A DNA stretch of 64,000 bases, taken from the NCBI GenBank assembly GCA_902363835.1, contig CABJBM010000004.1, forward strand, positions 1 to 64,000. The letters run 5' to 3'. The notes under the pieces are model-generated. The model was not told where the DNA came from. It made no database searches and saw only the letters and a list, made by a program, of their open reading frames with translations. The stretch is from Lachnospiraceae bacterium. Its GTDB lineage: Bacteria; Bacillota; Clostridia; Lachnospirales; Lachnospiraceae. How positions within the stretch are numbered: position 1 is the stretch's first letter; every line of letters begins with the position of its first letter. Below are positions 53,127-61,080 of the stretch, in pieces. Both the position numbers and the translations under genes were made by a program.

Positions 53127-54825
53127 AAGTACTCCATTTCTCTGATACCTTCTTTTTTATCTCATCTGTCATCACAATATCTTCCGGCCAGGGACGGGTA
53201 AGCCCTTCTTCCAGCCGCTTTCTGGTGGCATCAAAGGCAACCCTTCTGCCTTCCGTAAACATATCCCTGGTGACATCAATATTGTTGAACACTCTCCACA
53301 TGACGGTGGAATGGTCTGACGGGTCCACATCCTCATCCACAACCAGGATGAGGGAAGCCTTTTTCTCTTCCAGAGCGGCAAGTGCTTTCCGTCTGCCATC
53401 CCATGGCTGTTCTTTGTGTACAGGCACGACCTTAAGGGCTCCTTCTGTGAAGGCTTCTTTTCCTCTGCTGGTGGCGTCTACGCCAAGCCGTCCCCCATAC
53501 AAGGGATAATCCGAGGAGTGGTCCAGGGCATCCAAAGGCCCTTTGCTGACCACAAAATCTTCTTTTGGATCCGCATAACGTAAAATTTCCTGCCACACAG
53601 CAGCCGTATCACAGGGATCTATGGTTTCGTCAACCGCCACGATCATCTTGGCAGACCTCATCTGTCCCATGCCCCAAATGGCATTCATGACGGTTCTGGC
53701 TGCCCCCGGGTAAGATTGCTTTACCGATACCATGGCGCAGTTATGAAAGACTCCCTCAAAGGGCAAATGAATATCCTGAAGTTCAGGTATTGCCATTTTT
53801 AAAATTGGAAGGAATATCCGTTCCGTGGCCTTAGCCATATAGCAGTCTTCCATGGGAGGTTTGCCTACCACGGTGGCAGGATAGACCGGATGCTTTTTAT
53901 GGGTGATGGTTGTGATATGAAATTTGGGATACCAGTCTGCCAGGGAATAATATCCGGTATGGTCTCCGAACGGGCCTTCCCAGACCAGCTCTTCCCCGGG
54001 ATCCACATAGCCCTCCAGCACAAATTCAGCGTCTTCCGGTACGTATAAGTCATTGGTGATGCATTTCACCATTTTTACCGGGCGTTTCCGGAGAAATCCG
54101 GCCAGCATCATTTCATCCAGCTTGGGAGGAAGGGGGGCTGTGGACGCGTAGGTGACAGCCGGGTCGCCTCCCAGAGCAACGGATACGGGCATTGGACAGC
54201 CTTTTTTCCGGTATGCTTCGTAAATACCGGCTCCGTCCTTGTGCTTTTGCCAGTGCATGGCTGTTGTCTTAGAATCCAGCACCTGCATCCGGTACATGCC
54301 TATGTTCTGAAGCTTTGTATCAGGATATTTTGTAAAGACAAGGGGAAGTGTAAAGAAACGCCCTCCGTCAAGAGGCCAGCACTGCAGAACCGGCAGCTGC
54401 CCCAGATCCGGCTCCCTTTCGATTACTTGCTGGCAGCTTGGCCGCCTTATATGAAATTTACTCCGGAAAGGAAAACAGCATAACAGGCGCAGCAGCCTGG
54501 GCGCAGAGAAAATCAGTTTTAAAAACGATGAATAGTTTCCAAAATCCAGATAGGCTCCAATATCTTTCCCAATATCGTCCAGGCTGTCCGCTCCAAGGGA
54601 AAGGGCCATTCTGCTGTCTGTACCAAAGGCGTTCATCAGCACCGGATAGGGAGAACCTTCCACATGTTCAAACAGAAGCGCCTTATTGCCGGAACCGTCC
54701 GCCTTGCAGACCCTGTCTGTGATCTCCGTTATTTCCAGGAGAGGGGATACTTTATCCGTTACCCGGATCAGCTCCCCTCTCTCTTCCAATATATGAATAA
54801 AATCCTGCAGTCCTTTATATGACAT
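53095..54825 (-). CDS. ubiD: UbiD-family decarboxylase
   Basis: About 576 residues. Family motifs are LPVLQCWPLDGGRFFTLPLVFTK, GMYRMQVLDSKTTAMHWQ, PEDAEFVLEGYVDP, ATERIFLPILKMAIPEL and LGVDATSRGKEA. UbiD enzymes use prenylated FMN, made by UbiX, to decarboxylate polyprenyl-aromatic acids in quinone synthesis (UbiD, MqnL) or free aromatic acids. Here the UbiA partner argues for quinone synthesis. The start is ATG 54825 behind AAAGGAGG. Upstream of it lies an array of four tandem repeats reaching its ribosome site. Confidence 0.92.
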   Translation of the reverse strand: MSYKGLQDFIHILEERGELIRVTDKVSPLLEITEITDRVCKADGSGNKALLFEHVEGSPYPVLMNAFGTDSRMALSLGADSLDDIGKDIGAYLDFGNYSSFLKLIFSAPRLLRLLCCFPFRSKFHIRRPSCQQVIEREPDLGQLPVLQCWPLDGGRFFTLPLVFTKYPDTKLQNIGMYRMQVLDSKTTAMHWQKHKDGAGIYEAYRKKGCPMPVSVALGGDPAVTYASTAPLPPKLDEMMLAGFLRKRPVKMVKCITNDLYVPEDAEFVLEGYVDPGEELVWEGPFGDHTGYYSLADWYPKFHITTITHKKHPVYPATVVGKPPMEDCYMAKATERIFLPILKMAIPELQDIHLPFEGVFHNCAMVSVKQSYPGAARTVMNAIWGMGQMRSAKMIVAVDETIDPCDTAAVWQEILRYADPKEDFVVSKGPLDALDHSSDYPLYGGRLGVDATSRGKEAFTEGALKVVPVHKEQPWDGRRKALAALEEKKASLILVVDEDVDPSDHSTVMWRVFNNIDVTRDMFTEGRRVAFDATRKRLEEGLTRPWPEDIVMTDEIKKKVSEKWSTYGMDHWKNSK

Positions 54826-54834
54826 ACGGCCTCC

Positions 54835-55040
54835 TTTCCTCTTTCTTGCCCATGCCTTTTGAATATTCATGTATACTCTCAGGGTGTTTCCTCTTTCCTG
54901 CCCATGCTTTTTAGCATCCAGGTACCCTCAGGGGTGTTTCCTCTGCATCGTCCATGCTTTTTTGGCATCCAGGTATACCCGCAAGGAGTTCCTCCTAATC
55001 CAGCCCATGGTTATAGGGCATCAGGCATACCTGCAGAGTG
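54835..55040. repeat. Four tandem 50-52-bp degenerate repeats
   Basis: Units at 54835-54886, 54887-54936, 54937-54988 and 54989-55040 each begin TTTCCTC or TTCCTCC, contain a CCATG...GCATC(C)AGG(T/C)A core and end in (G)GGTG or similar. The core can form a hairpin (ATGC...GCAT). The array fills the gap between the ApbE and UbiD genes up to the ribosome site of UbiD. Identity between units is imperfect, so the array is old or under selection. Confidence 0.75.
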
Positions 55041-55049
55041 TTTGTAAAT

Positions 55050-56123
55050 TTAACGGTCATGACTGCGGTACGCCTCATAGCCGCTGCTGGTCCGGATGCT
55101 CTCATCCGGCATAACCCACATTGCTTCTACTCCCTCCAGGCTCTCAATCAGAGCCAGTCCTTTTTCATAGGGCAGGTTAAATATGGCAGTAGTCAAAGCG
55201 TCTGCCCACCCGGAATCCCTGCACACAATGGAGACTGCCCGGAAGTATGCTGCGGGCATTAATGTATCGGGATCAATAATGTGGTGGTATTTTACCCCAT
55301 CCACAATATAGTACCTTTCGTAATCGCCGCTGCTGACTAAGGAAAGTCCGTCCAGATCCAAAGTATCAATGGCGGTCTTTTCGCTGTCAAGGTCCGGATT
55401 TTGAATATCCAGCTTCCAGGGTTTTCCGTCTGCCCGTCTTCCAACGGCGCGGATATTGCCTCCTACGCTGAGAAGGATATGATCAATACCCTTTGCTTCC
55501 AGGAATTCTGCTACCCGCTCCGTGGCATAACCTTTTGCAATGGATCCTACATCCAGTCTCATATCAGGATCTGCCAGATAAACGGTGGAGGCTTCTTCAT
55601 CGATAATGAGATTTGAAGAATCCGTATGAAGGGAGGCCGCTTTCAGTGTATCCATTGGGGGAACTTCGGCAGTATCCGGGTCATCGATTCCCCTTGTGCG
55701 GTAGTCGTGCCAGATGGACAGAACACTTCCCATGGCCACATTTATCTTGCCGTTTGTTTTTTTATCAGCTTCTTTGGCCACTTTCAGCATATCAATGATC
55801 TTTTGGTCCACTTTTACAGGGCTTTTTCCGGCATTATCATTGATGGTCTTAATATTGGCAATTCCTTCGTAATCGTTATAGATATCATATAACTTGTGGT
55901 ATGTTTCCAGCTCGTCATGAATGTCTGTAGCAATCTGGCTGAATTCCTCTTTGTTTTCTGCATACCCGACGATCTGGGTGACTGTATCAAAGAGATTCAA
56001 AAATTCGGCGTGGAATCTTTGTGCCTTTTTCGCTCCTATGGCGGCGGTGTTAACCGCCGCCATAGTAAGCGCTGCCAGAGTTCCGGCAATTATTATGAAT
56101 GTTAATACTTTTTTATTTTGCAT
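55050..56123 (-). CDS. ApbE-family FMN transferase (FmnB-like)
   Basis: A 357-residue protein. An N-terminal hydrophobic segment (VLTFIIIAGTLAALTMAAV) anchors it outside the membrane. The catalytic domain has LDVGSIAKGYATERVAEFLEAKG, ILLSVGGNIRAVG, HHIIDPDTLMPAA and a conserved Asp/Thr pocket near ADALTTAIFNL. ApbE enzymes move FMN from FAD onto Ser/Thr of acceptor proteins. The acceptor is the PplA-like lipoprotein whose gene overlaps this one by 11 bases. The start ATG is at 56123. Confidence 0.92.
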   Translation of the reverse strand: MQNKKVLTFIIIAGTLAALTMAAVNTAAIGAKKAQRFHAEFLNLFDTVTQIVGYAENKEEFSQIATDIHDELETYHKLYDIYNDYEGIANIKTINDNAGKSPVKVDQKIIDMLKVAKEADKKTNGKINVAMGSVLSIWHDYRTRGIDDPDTAEVPPMDTLKAASLHTDSSNLIIDEEASTVYLADPDMRLDVGSIAKGYATERVAEFLEAKGIDHILLSVGGNIRAVGRRADGKPWKLDIQNPDLDSEKTAIDTLDLDGLSLVSSGDYERYYIVDGVKYHHIIDPDTLMPAAYFRAVSIVCRDSGWADALTTAIFNLPYEKGLALIESLEGVEAMWVMPDESIRTSSGYEAYRSHDR

Positions 56124-57228
56124 TTGCTTCTGCCTTGGAGAGGCCTTTCTGGAAATCGCCAATACCAACGGTTACGCTGGCTTTTAAGTCGGCATCAGTA
56201 GGTGCGCCTTCGTTTTCATCAATTGCCAGTCCGGCGATCTCACTTGCTGTCTTGCCAACTGCATAATCTGCGAAGCTGGCAGCCTGCTCATTCCACTCTT
56301 TTCCGATTGAGGAAGCTTTTTTCATTCCATAAGCATCACCTAACTGATTCTTGGTCTTGAAATCAGTGGACTTTAAGTCGCTGGTAAGCTTACCTGTTGC
56401 ATCAAAGTTTACGTTAACCTGGGAAGCATCAATTACACAGCTTGTGATCTTGCCGTCTGCACCAAAGCTGGCAATGGTGTAGGTAGAATATGCCTGTGCT
56501 ATGCCAGCAGCATCTGCAGCAGCATCTTTGGACTTGCTGATACCTGTAACAATACCATAGCCCAGCTTGTCACCAGCCTGTGCGCCGGTGCTCTTGGCAT
56601 TTGCCACAGCCTGATCTACAACATCAATAAAGTCTCCGATATGAACGGTAATGGTAGCCTTTAAATCAGCATCTTCTGCAACACCATCAGAAGAAACGGC
56701 AATTCCCTTTACTTCATCAGCTGTTTTTCCGATTACATACTGTGCAAAGCCGGCAGCCTGCTCGTTCCATTCCTTGCTGATGCCGGAAGCTTTTTTCATG
56801 CCATATTTTTCACCCAGTTCATTTTTGGATTCAACAACAGTACCAAGATCTGTAAGCAGTTTACCTTCTTTGGAGAAGTTCACCTTGGTCTGAACGGAAT
56901 CAATCTTGCAGTCTACGATCTTGCCGCTTTCGTCAACCAGTACGGCTGCAAACATAGTATCTACTTCTGCGAGACCATCTTTTTCACCGGCATCTGTGGA
57001 TTTACCGATGGAAGAAAGGACTGCGTAACCTGTGGAAAGGGCACCGGCTGCTGCTTCATTCTTTGCAGCTTCTGTGGTGGTCTCAGCCTGTGTGGTAGGC
57101 GCGGCAGTGGTTGCTGCCTCTGTTGGTGCAGCAGTGGTTGGCGCCTGCTTTAAATTAGAAGAACAGCCTGCCAGAATGGATGCTGCTGCCATAAGGCCGC
57201 AGCTTAAAGCTAATACTCGTTTTTTCAT
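56113..57228 (-). CDS. PplA-like lipoprotein with two repeated FMN-acceptor-type domains
   Basis: A 371-residue lipoprotein: lipobox LAGC (Cys22), a Thr/Ala-rich linker (25-62), then two similar domains at about 64-200 and 222-360. Each has the pattern of a Gly-Tyr opening, a KYGMKKAS or AYGMKKAS segment, SKEWNEQA or GKEWNEQA, Gly-Lys-Thr, and a closing DADLKAT or DADLKAS motif. That last motif resembles the flavinylation consensus (D-x-x-S/T-G-A-T/S) but has Leu-Lys where Ser-Gly is usual. The layout matches PplA of Listeria, a surface protein with two covalent FMN groups that carries electrons outwards. Confidence 0.82.
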   Translation of the reverse strand: MKKRVLALSCGLMAAASILAGCSSNLKQAPTTAAPTEAATTAAPTTQAETTTEAAKNEAAAGALSTGYAVLSSIGKSTDAGEKDGLAEVDTMFAAVLVDESGKIVDCKIDSVQTKVNFSKEGKLLTDLGTVVESKNELGEKYGMKKASGISKEWNEQAAGFAQYVIGKTADEVKGIAVSSDGVAEDADLKATITVHIGDFIDVVDQAVANAKSTGAQAGDKLGYGIVTGISKSKDAAADAAGIAQAYSTYTIASFGADGKITSCVIDASQVNVNFDATGKLTSDLKSTDFKTKNQLGDAYGMKKASSIGKEWNEQAASFADYAVGKTASEIAGLAIDENEGAPTDADLKASVTVGIGDFQKGLSKAEANAK

Positions 57229-57263
57229 AGAAATTACTCCTCCTTATGTTGCTTTATATTGTA

Positions 57264-58250
57264 TTATTTTTTAATACCATAATAAGATTTATCCACCACG
57301 GTCATGATCCTGGCCTTTTTAGCTTCGGATAATTCCAGATTCCTGATGGTGTTTGATGCTTTCGCATAGTATCTGCCGGCTACGGCTTTTGTATAAGTAG
57401 TTCCGCCTGCTTCCAAAACTCTGTCATAAAGCTCCTTGGCGGAAACCAGGCCATTTTTCACCTGTCCTAAAAAGTTCTCATCCTGTTTCATGGCATGGAT
57501 GAGAGGCAGGGTGACAACCCCTTCTTCATAATCTGAGCGGACATTCTTCTTTGCCTGCTTCTCCTCCATCTCATAATCAATGCAGTCATCCATAAGCTGG
57601 AAGATCATGCCCACATCGTTGCCAGCCTTCCGGTACATGCGAAGCTTTTTCTCATCCTTTGTGGACAGCATGGCGCCGCCGTGAAAGGAGGCCTCAAAAA
57701 GTGCTGCTGTCTTTCCCTTGATGATGCTTAAGTAACGGTAAACCGATAAATCCAGGTTGCCATTGTTAATTTCCTGACGAAGCTCGCCCATGCAAATCCT
57801 GGACAGGTAATTGGGCATATCCAAAGCGTTATACTCGTTTCTTTGAGGAATGGAAGTTGCCAGCTTAAGAGCCAGGGACAATAAGTAGTCTCCGCATATG
57901 ACTGCCACCTTTTTTCCAAACCTCTTTTGAAGTGTTTCGATTCCACGCCTTGTATCGGCTTCATCGATCACGTCATCATGAACCAGCGTAGCCAGATGCA
58001 GCAGTTCAACCGCAGATGCCAGAGCGACGGCCTCATCCGGGACTTTATCCTCCTCATCCATGGAACAGGCCAACAGCCCATAGGCACGGATGAATTTGCC
58101 GGTGGATTTCGCCAGATGAGCCGTATAATGCCTGATGACAGGAGGCGCTGAAGATAAATGCTTTTCCACAGCTGATGCCATTAAATGAAAAGCCTCTTCA
58201 AACTCATACCGCGGCCCGCCGGCATCCTCCAACATTTCTCTATTAGTCAT
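57264..58250 (-). CDS. Polyprenyl diphosphate synthase
   Basis: A 328-residue all-alpha prenyltransferase. The first Asp-rich motif DDVID is at 92-96 and the second DDCID at 221-225. GKTAALFEASFHGGA lies between. It elongates isoprenoid chains from FPP or GGPP; the chain length (hepta- to octaprenyl) is set by residues before the first motif and cannot be fixed by eye. In this operon it supplies the tail for the UbiA enzyme. Its start overlaps the NDH-2 gene by eight bases. It corresponds in role to DmkB of the Listeria locus. Confidence 0.92.
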   Translation of the reverse strand: MTNREMLEDAGGPRYEFEEAFHLMASAVEKHLSSAPPVIRHYTAHLAKSTGKFIRAYGLLACSMDEEDKVPDEAVALASAVELLHLATLVHDDVIDEADTRRGIETLQKRFGKKVAVICGDYLLSLALKLATSIPQRNEYNALDMPNYLSRICMGELRQEINNGNLDLSVYRYLSIIKGKTAALFEASFHGGAMLSTKDEKKLRMYRKAGNDVGMIFQLMDDCIDYEMEEKQAKKNVRSDYEEGVVTLPLIHAMKQDENFLGQVKNGLVSAKELYDRVLEAGGTTYTKAVAGRYYAKASNTIRNLELSEAKKARIMTVVDKSYYGIKK

Positions 58251-60261
58251 TGTATAAATACCACTTCCTTATGAAGGGAAGTTTTCTCCATTTTTTCTTA
58301 AGCCAGGGCATGAAATAATAATCAAGTCCAAGGGTTCTGCCGCCGCCGATCAGGACTGCTATGCCGGCGAAAATCATCCAGAACGTGTTTAAGTAAAGAC
58401 CGGTGGTACAAACGAACATAAACTGAAGCACCAGGGACGCTGCGGAAGAAAGAAAATTGAACAAGCCGGCCATTAAGGCAAGGCCGATCAGGATTTCCGC
58501 AATTACAATACCTCGCTGCATGAACAGCTGCAGTCCGCCGTTTGGCAGAATTACATTGTTCACAAACCAGTTCATTGGAGCAAAATCCAGTTTAAAGGCA
58601 TAATCAGACAAAGTGGCATGGGATAAGCCCACAGAGCTGACAAGGGTGGCGTCTATCAATCCTAATATATGATAGGAGAAAACAGGTACACCGCTGGAAA
58701 CTGCATCAGCCACAGCACCTGTGGCACTGGAAACCGCATCAGCCGCCGCCGAAGTTGCGCTGGAAACCGCATCAGCGGAAGGAGCTGCTCCTCCGATGCC
58801 TGTGATCCCGTAGGGAGACAGAATGTTGTTAAAGAACTGATTGGCTCCGCCAAAGAATCCGCTGAGCATTGGCTGGTCCATCCAGCCTTCCACAATCTTC
58901 ATAACCCCTTCAAATACCCATACGGCACCTAGCCAGACACGCAGAGGCATGAGCAAAAAGCTTGGGGTCCTGTTGGAGAAATGGCCGCCCAGGAAGCTTC
59001 TGCGGTTGCGGATGGTAAAGAATTCGTGGCACACATAACTCCAGATCTTATTCCAGCCCAACACCTGGATAAAATAAATCACATTGATAAAATGCTTGGA
59101 AAGCATGGCAAAGAAGGAACACAGGTTAAACATGAGATTGGGAAGTCCTACCCGTGCCACCCCATAGCGGCCGCCTACGGAGACCATGACGCCGTGGAAG
59201 GATGGTTTATATTCTTCCATGGCTCCTGCCCCGGTAACGGCGCATACCAGATTATGGGCAGCGGTATGAGCGCTTTGCTCACAGTTTTCCACCATCTGGG
59301 GAACTGGTTCCTTTTCTCCCTGAGGCACATACATCATATTGTCGCCGACAACATAAACCTCTTCGTGATCTTTGGCCCGCAGGAAAGAATCCACCTGAAT
59401 TCTTCCGCGCCCTACGGATTCCAGGGTTTTTGCCGCTTCCCCGGTAATATCTGCACTTTCAATACCGGCTGTCCAGATTACTGTTCCTGCCGGATAACGG
59501 TTTTTCTTACCATTTTGATTCAGTTCGATGAAATCCTCGCCAATGGCAGTCACTCCGGTTTCCATCATAACCTTTACGCCCATTTTTGTCAGGCGCTTTT
59601 CTACCTTGCCGGACAGTTTTTCCGGAAGGATGGGCACTGACCGCTTTAAAATATCCACATCATGCATGGACACAAGAGAAGGATCGATTTCATACTCTTC
59701 ACATAAGAAGGGTACATATTCCGCCAGTTCTCCTGCCATTTCCACACCGGTAAAACCGGCTCCTACCACGTAGAAAGTTAAAAGACGGCGCTGTTCCGCC
59801 TCATTTGGTTCACAGGCTGCTTTGCGGAACACCTGATGAATCTGTTCTTTTAATAATACAGCGTCCTCATAGGACCAAAGCTTATAAGAATGTTCTTCTG
59901 CACCTTCCACACCGAAATAGGTGGGCTTGGAGCCGGCGGCCAGAACCAGATAGTCATAATCGTATTCGCCCTGGCTTCCTTTCAGCTTTTTCTCTTCAAT
60001 GGAGATCTGGCTGATGGTGTCTGTGATAATTTCCACATTTCTGCCGGCAAACACTTTTTTTAAGCTGATGCGGATGCTGTCTTCCTCCACCCGCCCGGCG
60101 GCTACCTCGTGAAGCTCTGTGAGCATGGTATGGAACGGATGCCTGTCAATAATGGAGATGCTTACCTCATTGTCCATCTTCATCTTACGGAACTTTTTTT
60201 CCAGTTTTTTGGCAGTTAAAATACCGGCGTAGCCGGCACCTAACACTACTATTCTCTTCAA
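58243..60261 (-). CDS. ndh2: Type II NADH dehydrogenase fused to a DoxX-like membrane domain
   Basis: A 672-residue protein. Residues 1-420 are a flavoprotein with FAD motif GAGYAG (8-13) and NAD motif GAGFTG (167-172), plus VVGDNMMYVP near 304. Residues about 430-650 are a four-helix DoxX-like domain, and a low-complexity repeat (496-524) lies in a loop between helices. NDH-2 enzymes oxidise NADH and reduce quinones without pumping. The start is a TTG at 60261 behind AAGGAGG. It is first in the operon. The Listeria Ndh2 of the electron-transfer locus likewise has an extended membrane C-terminus. Confidence 0.9.
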   Translation of the reverse strand: MKRIVVLGAGYAGILTAKKLEKKFRKMKMDNEVSISIIDRHPFHTMLTELHEVAAGRVEEDSIRISLKKVFAGRNVEIITDTISQISIEEKKLKGSQGEYDYDYLVLAAGSKPTYFGVEGAEEHSYKLWSYEDAVLLKEQIHQVFRKAACEPNEAEQRRLLTFYVVGAGFTGVEMAGELAEYVPFLCEEYEIDPSLVSMHDVDILKRSVPILPEKLSGKVEKRLTKMGVKVMMETGVTAIGEDFIELNQNGKKNRYPAGTVIWTAGIESADITGEAAKTLESVGRGRIQVDSFLRAKDHEEVYVVGDNMMYVPQGEKEPVPQMVENCEQSAHTAAHNLVCAVTGAGAMEEYKPSFHGVMVSVGGRYGVARVGLPNLMFNLCSFFAMLSKHFINVIYFIQVLGWNKIWSYVCHEFFTIRNRRSFLGGHFSNRTPSFLLMPLRVWLGAVWVFEGVMKIVEGWMDQPMLSGFFGGANQFFNNILSPYGITGIGGAAPSADAVSSATSAAADAVSSATGAVADAVSSGVPVFSYHILGLIDATLVSSVGLSHATLSDYAFKLDFAPMNWFVNNVILPNGGLQLFMQRGIVIAEILIGLALMAGLFNFLSSAASLVLQFMFVCTTGLYLNTFWMIFAGIAVLIGGGRTLGLDYYFMPWLKKKWRKLPFIRKWYLYND
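58690..58776 (-). repeat. Internal 33-bp repeats coding ADAVSSAT units
   Basis: Residues 496-506, 507-517 and 518-524 of the NDH-2 protein repeat ADAVSSAT(S/G)A(A/V), a Ser/Ala-rich stretch. The DNA is accordingly repeated every 33 bases (2.6 copies). It lies in a predicted loop between membrane helices. Confidence 0.85.
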
Positions 60262-60311
60262 GTCTTCCCCTCCTTGTATGATAGCGGCTCAAAAAATGCC
60301 ACTTTGACATT

Positions 60312-60320
60312 ATTATAACA
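60312..60320 (-). promoter_or_regulatory. Extended -10 promoter of the quinone / electron-transfer operon
   Basis: On the reverse strand TGTTATAAT is a perfect extended -10. The TTG start of the NDH-2 gene is 50 bp downstream. Confidence 0.6.
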
Positions 60321-60470
60321 TACTGGCAGTGTTTTTACCAGAATTTTATCTCAAAACGATAATTTTTCCCACTTTATAAAATTGTTACTTTTGATGGTTC
60401 CGGTAATGGTCCCGGGCCTTTTTGTTATTTCATAGTATTTGTTAAAAATAAATTGTTTATAGATGTATTT

Positions 60471-60495
60471 CCTGTTTTCTTATTTTATAAACAGG
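60471..60495. promoter_or_regulatory. Operator-like inverted repeat in the divergent region
   Basis: CCTGTTT (60471-60477) and AAACAGG (60489-60495) are perfect 7-bp arms with an 11-base spacer. It lies just upstream of the forward extended -10 at 60503-60511, and about 150 bp from the reverse promoter. Confidence 0.4.
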
Positions 60496-60502
60496 ACAGG
60501 CA

Positions 60503-60511
60503 TGCTATAAT
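60503..60511 (+). promoter_or_regulatory. Extended -10 promoter of the NusG-domain-II gene
   Basis: TGCTATAAT is a perfect extended -10. The gene starts about 40 bp downstream. Confidence 0.6.
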
Positions 60512-60551
60512 AAAAACTCAGGATATTTAAGAGAAATATGAGGTGAAAAAT

Positions 60552-60917
60552 TTGAAACATTTTAAAAATTTGACGGTAATACAAAAAAGAGAGCTGATCC
60601 TGATTGCCGCAATCCTGGCGATATCAGGGCTGCTCTCCGCGGTATTTTATGCCGGAAATAGAAAAGCGCCGGAGCAGGTGGTGGTTACTGTAGACGGCAA
60701 GACTGTGGCTACCCTGGATCTTCATAAGGATACTGATATGATCATCGACGGCCATGGAGGTACGGATCATCTGGTCATCAAAGATGGCTATGCCAGAATT
60801 ACGGAAGCTTCCTGTCCTGATAAAGTGTGCGTCCGCACCGGAAAGATCCATAAAAGCGGTGAACTGATTGTATGCCTGCCAAACCGGGTGGTGGTGACAA
60901 TCGAAGGCGGAGAATAA
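60552..60917 (+). CDS. NusG-domain-II membrane-anchored protein (EetA-like)
   Basis: About 121 residues. One N-terminal helix (LILIAAILAISGLLSAVFYA) anchors a small extracellular domain with VVVTVDGKTVATLDL, HLVIKDGYARITEASCPDKVCVRTGKIHKSGELIVCLPNRVVVTI. The CPDKVC motif is typical. Such NusG-domain-II proteins occur in extracellular electron transfer loci. I place the start at TTG 60552, with GAGGTG as the ribosome site; the GTG at 60543 lies inside it. It is divergent from the NDH-2 operon. An EetB-like partner is not seen nearby. Confidence 0.85.
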   Translation: MKHFKNLTVIQKRELILIAAILAISGLLSAVFYAGNRKAPEQVVVTVDGKTVATLDLHKDTDMIIDGHGGTDHLVIKDGYARITEASCPDKVCVRTGKIHKSGELIVCLPNRVVVTIEGGE

Positions 60918-61024
60918 AGAGGTTTTGGGATGACCGGAACCTTTTTTGCCTTTTTGAATATACTGCCCTTTTATGGATCATAATATCCCGTATTGGAATA
61001 AAATGTATCGTTATTTGAAAAATA

Positions 61025-61053
61025 TTTACATCTTTTAGGGGTTATGTTATTCT
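61025..61053 (+). promoter_or_regulatory. Candidate promoter of the AAA/TOPRIM pair
   Basis: TTTACA (61025-61030), 17 bases, TATTCT (61048-61053). The first ATG is 27 bp downstream. Confidence 0.4.
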
Positions 61054-61080
61054 GTGGTCAGGAAGGGAGCTGGTAGAAGA

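Noticed and set aside
54835..55040. CRISPR array
   Set aside because: The units are tandem without unique spacers, are degenerate, and no cas genes are nearby.
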